A stretch of 9,203 bases of DNA, from NCBI GenBank assembly GCA_031269415.1, contig JAISZF010000119.1:1-9203 (forward strand). Reading direction: 5' to 3'. Under the pieces are notes generated by a model. The model made no database searches and had not been told where the DNA came from. It saw only the letters and a list, made by a program, of their open reading frames with translations. Below are positions 7,372 to 9,203 of the stretch, piece after piece (the stretch's first letter is position 1; each line of letters starts with the position of its first letter). Position numbers and translations under genes: made by a program. The stretch comes from Clostridiales bacterium (GTDB taxonomy: Bacteria; Bacillota; Clostridia; Lachnospirales; WQUN01).

Positions 7372-7757
7372 AACGCTTGTACGTCCGTATGGCCCGACCG
7401 GCCAAGTCTCTGAAGCATCGCCGATATGGTGTTGGGGAACCCTACTTGAATAACGAGATCTATTTCACCGACGTCTATACCCAGTTCCATAGAGGACGTA
7501 GCGCATAGCAGCCGCAGTTTTCCGGCACGCAAGGCGTTTTCGGCTTCGGCCCTGCGCTCCTTGGAAACGCTCCCATGATGAACGGCGGCAAAGCCCTCCC
7601 CCGCGAGCTGATTCACGTGATAAGCCAGCTTTTCGGCCTGAACGCGGCCTTCCACGAAGGCGAGCACGCTGCGCGCCCCTTCGCGATGTTCAAAAACCGC
7701 CCTGCCGATCTCCGGCCAAACCGAACCGTGCGGCGGAGCGTTTTCATCCTTCAGCGG
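7323..7757 (-). pseudogene. Lhr remnant, piece 2: RecA domain 2
   Basis: This frame carries the second motor domain of an Lhr-type helicase. It reads KDENAPPHGSVWPEIGRAVF, then motif IV (VLAFVEGRVQAEKLAYHVN), the HHGS element, motif V ATSSMELGIDVG and motif VI QRLGRSGH with its arginine finger. After GHTDVQA it runs out of frame to a stop at 7323, and the family sequence resumes one frame over with MRVFPRTPLE. The best internal ATG is at 7667, inside the domain, so any product would lack its first strands. Confidence 0.88.
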
Positions 7758-8086
7758 CTGATTATTTCAATGCGTATATCCTTCTTCATTTCGGGCGCGA
7801 CAATCACGGTATCGTCCGGCGAGAACCAATCCGCGGCGGTATCCAGCGGAGTTATGGTGGCCGAGAGGCCGATCCGCTGAAGCTGCGCGGCGCACAGCAT
7901 ATCCAGCCTTGCCAAGGACAATGTCAAATGCGCCCCGCGCTTGGAATTGATAATGGCGTGCAGTTCGTCCACGATAACTGCCCGCGCCGTCTTAAGCATG
8001 GCTTTGCCGGATCGGCTGGTCAGCAGGATATAGAGCGATTCCGGGGTCGTGATCAGGATATGCGGCGGCCGCGGGCGAAAAATAAT
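7751..8086 (-). pseudogene. Lhr remnant, piece 1: end of RecA domain 1
   Basis: The open frame following TAA at 8087-8089 encodes RPPHILITTPESLYILLTS (motif Ib region), then the Walker B box VIVDELHAI and motif III GLSATITP. An internal ATG at 7999 could start an 82-residue product, but it has no convincing ribosome binding site. The Walker A-containing part that should precede it is absent. The piece ends at TGA (7751-7753). One extra C in the CC run at 7756-7757 (minus strand) would turn the end into ISPLKDENAPPHGSVW and restore the family reading. Confidence 0.85.
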
Positions 8087-8206
8087 TTATATCCATAACT
8101 AACCCCAATTGAATTTTCTTATAGTGTATCAAATTTCATGTAAAAAGACAAAATAAGTCTATATATCGGCCAGTAATTTACTCCCATAACGAAATGAGGC
8201 CTCTCT

Positions 8207-8989
8207 GTGACAATTATTTTTCTAATATTTTCTTTAGCCGCTTTGATTGTAGCTTTTATACTCGACGGCGGGCATGTCGAGGGCTTGTTAAGCCCGACAG
8301 CCGCCATGATCGTTGTCGGCGGCACGATAGGCGCAACAGGCGTCACCATACCGCTTGATATCTTAAAGAATACGGGTAAATTGATCGTCATTGCCATGGG
8401 CAGCCGTAAAACGAACCTGATCGATCTGATTAAATACTTCAACGAATTATCCATAAAAGCCCGTAAAGAAGGCCTGCTGGCCCTCGAAAGCGATATGAAC
8501 GCGGAAGGCGTGGATCCGTTTATTAGAAACGGGATATCGCTGGCGGTAGACGGCACGAATCCCGAACTGATTAAATCCATCATGGAAACGCAGATAGAGC
8601 AGATCAGCAAACGGCATAAATCTCAAATACAGATATTTGAGTCCGCGGGCGGATACGCGCCAACCATGGGCATATTAGGCACGGTAATGGGCCTGGTGCA
8701 TGTACTCTCTAATCTGGACAACGCTGGAGAACTGGGCCATCAAATCGCTACCGCGTTCCTGGCGACCATGTACGGCATAGGCACGGCCAACATCCTGTGG
8801 CTGCCCTTCGGCGGCAAGCTGAAAGCCCTTGACGCGGCTGAAATGAAAGAGAAAATGATGATTATGGAGGCTGTACTTTCAATAACCTCAGGCGATAACC
8901 CTCAAGTTATGGTCCAAAAATTGAAGGTATTTTTAGACCCGAAAACGCTCAAACAGTTTGAAGCGGCTGAAGGCGGTGAAAGCGCGTGA
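8207..8989 (+). CDS. motA: Flagellar motor stator protein MotA
   Basis: MotA forms the ion channel of the flagellar stator with MotB and pushes on the rotor protein FliG. The 260 residues contain four likely membrane helices (about 2-19, 30-50, 147-168 and 182-203). The family hallmark GGHVEGLLSPTAAMIVVGGT is at 21-40. The large cytoplasmic loop has the charged ARKEGLLALE segment (85-94), whose Arg and Glu correspond to the FliG-contacting residues of Escherichia coli MotA. The two conserved channel prolines are at P152 (GYAPTMGILGT) and P200 (ILWLPFGGKLK). The start is GTG with GAGG at 8196-8199, 7 nt upstream. The next in-frame ATG falls inside the second helix. It overlaps motB by 4 nt. 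Proton versus sodium coupling cannot be decided here. The AT-rich 126 nt upstream must hold its promoter, but no clear boxes stand out. Confidence 0.96.
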   Translation: MTIIFLIFSLAALIVAFILDGGHVEGLLSPTAAMIVVGGTIGATGVTIPLDILKNTGKLIVIAMGSRKTNLIDLIKYFNELSIKARKEGLLALESDMNAEGVDPFIRNGISLAVDGTNPELIKSIMETQIEQISKRHKSQIQIFESAGGYAPTMGILGTVMGLVHVLSNLDNAGELGHQIATAFLATMYGIGTANILWLPFGGKLKALDAAEMKEKMMIMEAVLSITSGDNPQVMVQKLKVFLDPKTLKQFEAAEGGESA

Positions 8990-9203
8990 TCCATGAAGAA
9001 CCGGAACCGCCTGAGAATGCCGAACGCTGGCTGATTTCTTACGCGGATTTCATTACCCTTCTGATGGTATTTTTTGTTGTTTTGTATTCAATGAGTAAGG
9101 TGGACGCGGGAAAATATGAAGCCCTGGCCCAATCTCTCAATTCAGCCCTGAGCGGTGGAACCGGTGTTTTAGACGGAACGGGATCCGGTGTAATAGGCCC
9201 GGA
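8986..9203 (+). CDS. motB: Flagellar motor stator protein MotB, 5' part, cut by the window edge
   Basis: The first 72 codons are visible. MotB anchors the stator to peptidoglycan and supplies the ion-binding aspartate of the channel. After a short acidic N-terminus comes RWLISYADFITLLMVFFVVL, the single membrane helix, with the essential Asp as residue 21 (YAD). It continues into YSMSKVDAGKYEAL, which resembles the plug and linker region, then a Gly/Ser-rich linker. The start is GTG at 8986-8988, whose last two bases form the first two of the MotA TGA stop. This 4-nt GTGA overlap implies coupled translation and equal production. The C-terminal OmpA-like peptidoglycan-binding domain should lie past 9203. 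Confidence 0.94.
   Translation, partial: MIHEEPEPPENAERWLISYADFITLLMVFFVVLYSMSKVDAGKYEALAQSLNSALSGGTGVLDGTGSGVIGP

Larger units (their letters stand above)
5633..8080 (-). pseudogene. lhr: Lhr-family SF2 helicase, 5'-truncated and multiply frameshifted
   Basis: Five consecutive minus-strand reading frames are collinear pieces of one Lhr (large helicase-related) protein, a superfamily 2 DNA helicase linked to repair. Read together they give motif Ib (HILITTPESLY), motif II DELH, motif III LSAT, a full second RecA domain with QRLGRSGH, a winged-helix/beta region and the Lhr C-terminal region. That is about 815 residues of an estimated 930. The 5' end is missing, including the Q motif and Walker A, because a stop codon and AT-rich DNA begin at 8087. 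Four lesions break the frame: near 7756 (one base lost), near 7375 (one base lost), at 6806-6825 (10-bp tandem duplication) and at 6430-6432 (one base gained). Each makes sense only if an intact Lhr frame is restored. No active helicase can be made. It lies upstream of, and in line with, the EndoQ-UvrD gene. Confidence 0.92.

Noticed and set aside
8147..8160. Small inverted repeat AGAC/GTCT, considered as a terminator
   Set aside because: The stem is only four base pairs with a seven-base loop, too weak to support a terminator or operator call.
8141..8167. Possible flagellar sigma-D/sigma-28 promoter for motA
   Set aside because: TAAA at 8141-8144 is followed after 14 nt by CTATATAT, which matches only the last four bases of the expected GCCGATAT. 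A better GCCGATAT match exists on the minus strand nearby, but it faces away from motA and lacks a TAAA at the right distance.
8119..8610. Minus-strand 163-codon open frame
   Set aside because: It is antisense to motA and has no family features. The overlapping motA has complete hallmarks.

Overview
The window looks like chromosomal DNA of a motile, probably anaerobic Gram-positive bacterium, most likely a clostridial member of the Bacillota. The reasons are the two-subunit Fe-S L-serine dehydratase (an oxygen-labile enzyme type common in Clostridia), a tRNA-Ser whose 3' CCA is not encoded, strong purine-rich Shine-Dalgarno sites, GTG starts, and a flagellar motA-motB pair. Base composition is moderately GC-rich by eye in the genes and clearly AT-rich between them. 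The species cannot be named from this sequence.

Layout. Positions 23-51 hold a terminator for the leftward operon sdaAB-sdaAA (1607 to 65, minus strand), which encodes both subunits of L-serine dehydratase. A short AT-rich divergent region (1608-1742) separates it from a rightward tRNA-Ser(CGA) gene (1743-1833) with its own promoter and terminator. Next comes decayed sequence on the plus strand: the first ~165 codons of a sialate O-acetylesterase-like hydrolase, with catalytic Ser motif but no C-terminal half, then an unrelated C-terminal tail in another frame, closed by a strong terminator (2599-2630). Converging on this from the right is a leftward unit: a large intact gene for a PHP/endonuclease Q-like nuclease fused to a UvrD-type SF1 helicase (5623 to 2630), preceded 9 nt upstream by the wreck of an Lhr-type SF2 helicase (about 8080 to 5633). 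The right end carries rightward motA (8207-8989) and the start of motB (8986 to beyond the edge), which overlap by 4 nt.

How the genes relate. sdaAB and sdaAA make one enzyme that deaminates serine to pyruvate and ammonia. motA and motB make the stator of the flagellar motor. The Lhr remnant and the EndoQ-UvrD fusion are in one orientation with a 9-nt gap, so they probably once formed a DNA-repair operon. The Lhr gene has since lost its 5' end, including the ATP-binding motif I, and has at least four frame-breaking lesions, one of them an exact 10-bp tandem duplication. The fusion gene behind it is intact.

The most interesting items are the EndoQ-UvrD fusion, which suggests a single-polypeptide excision-repair machine for deaminated bases, and the readable decay history of the neighbouring Lhr gene. 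I found no CRISPR array, insertion sequence or rRNA.
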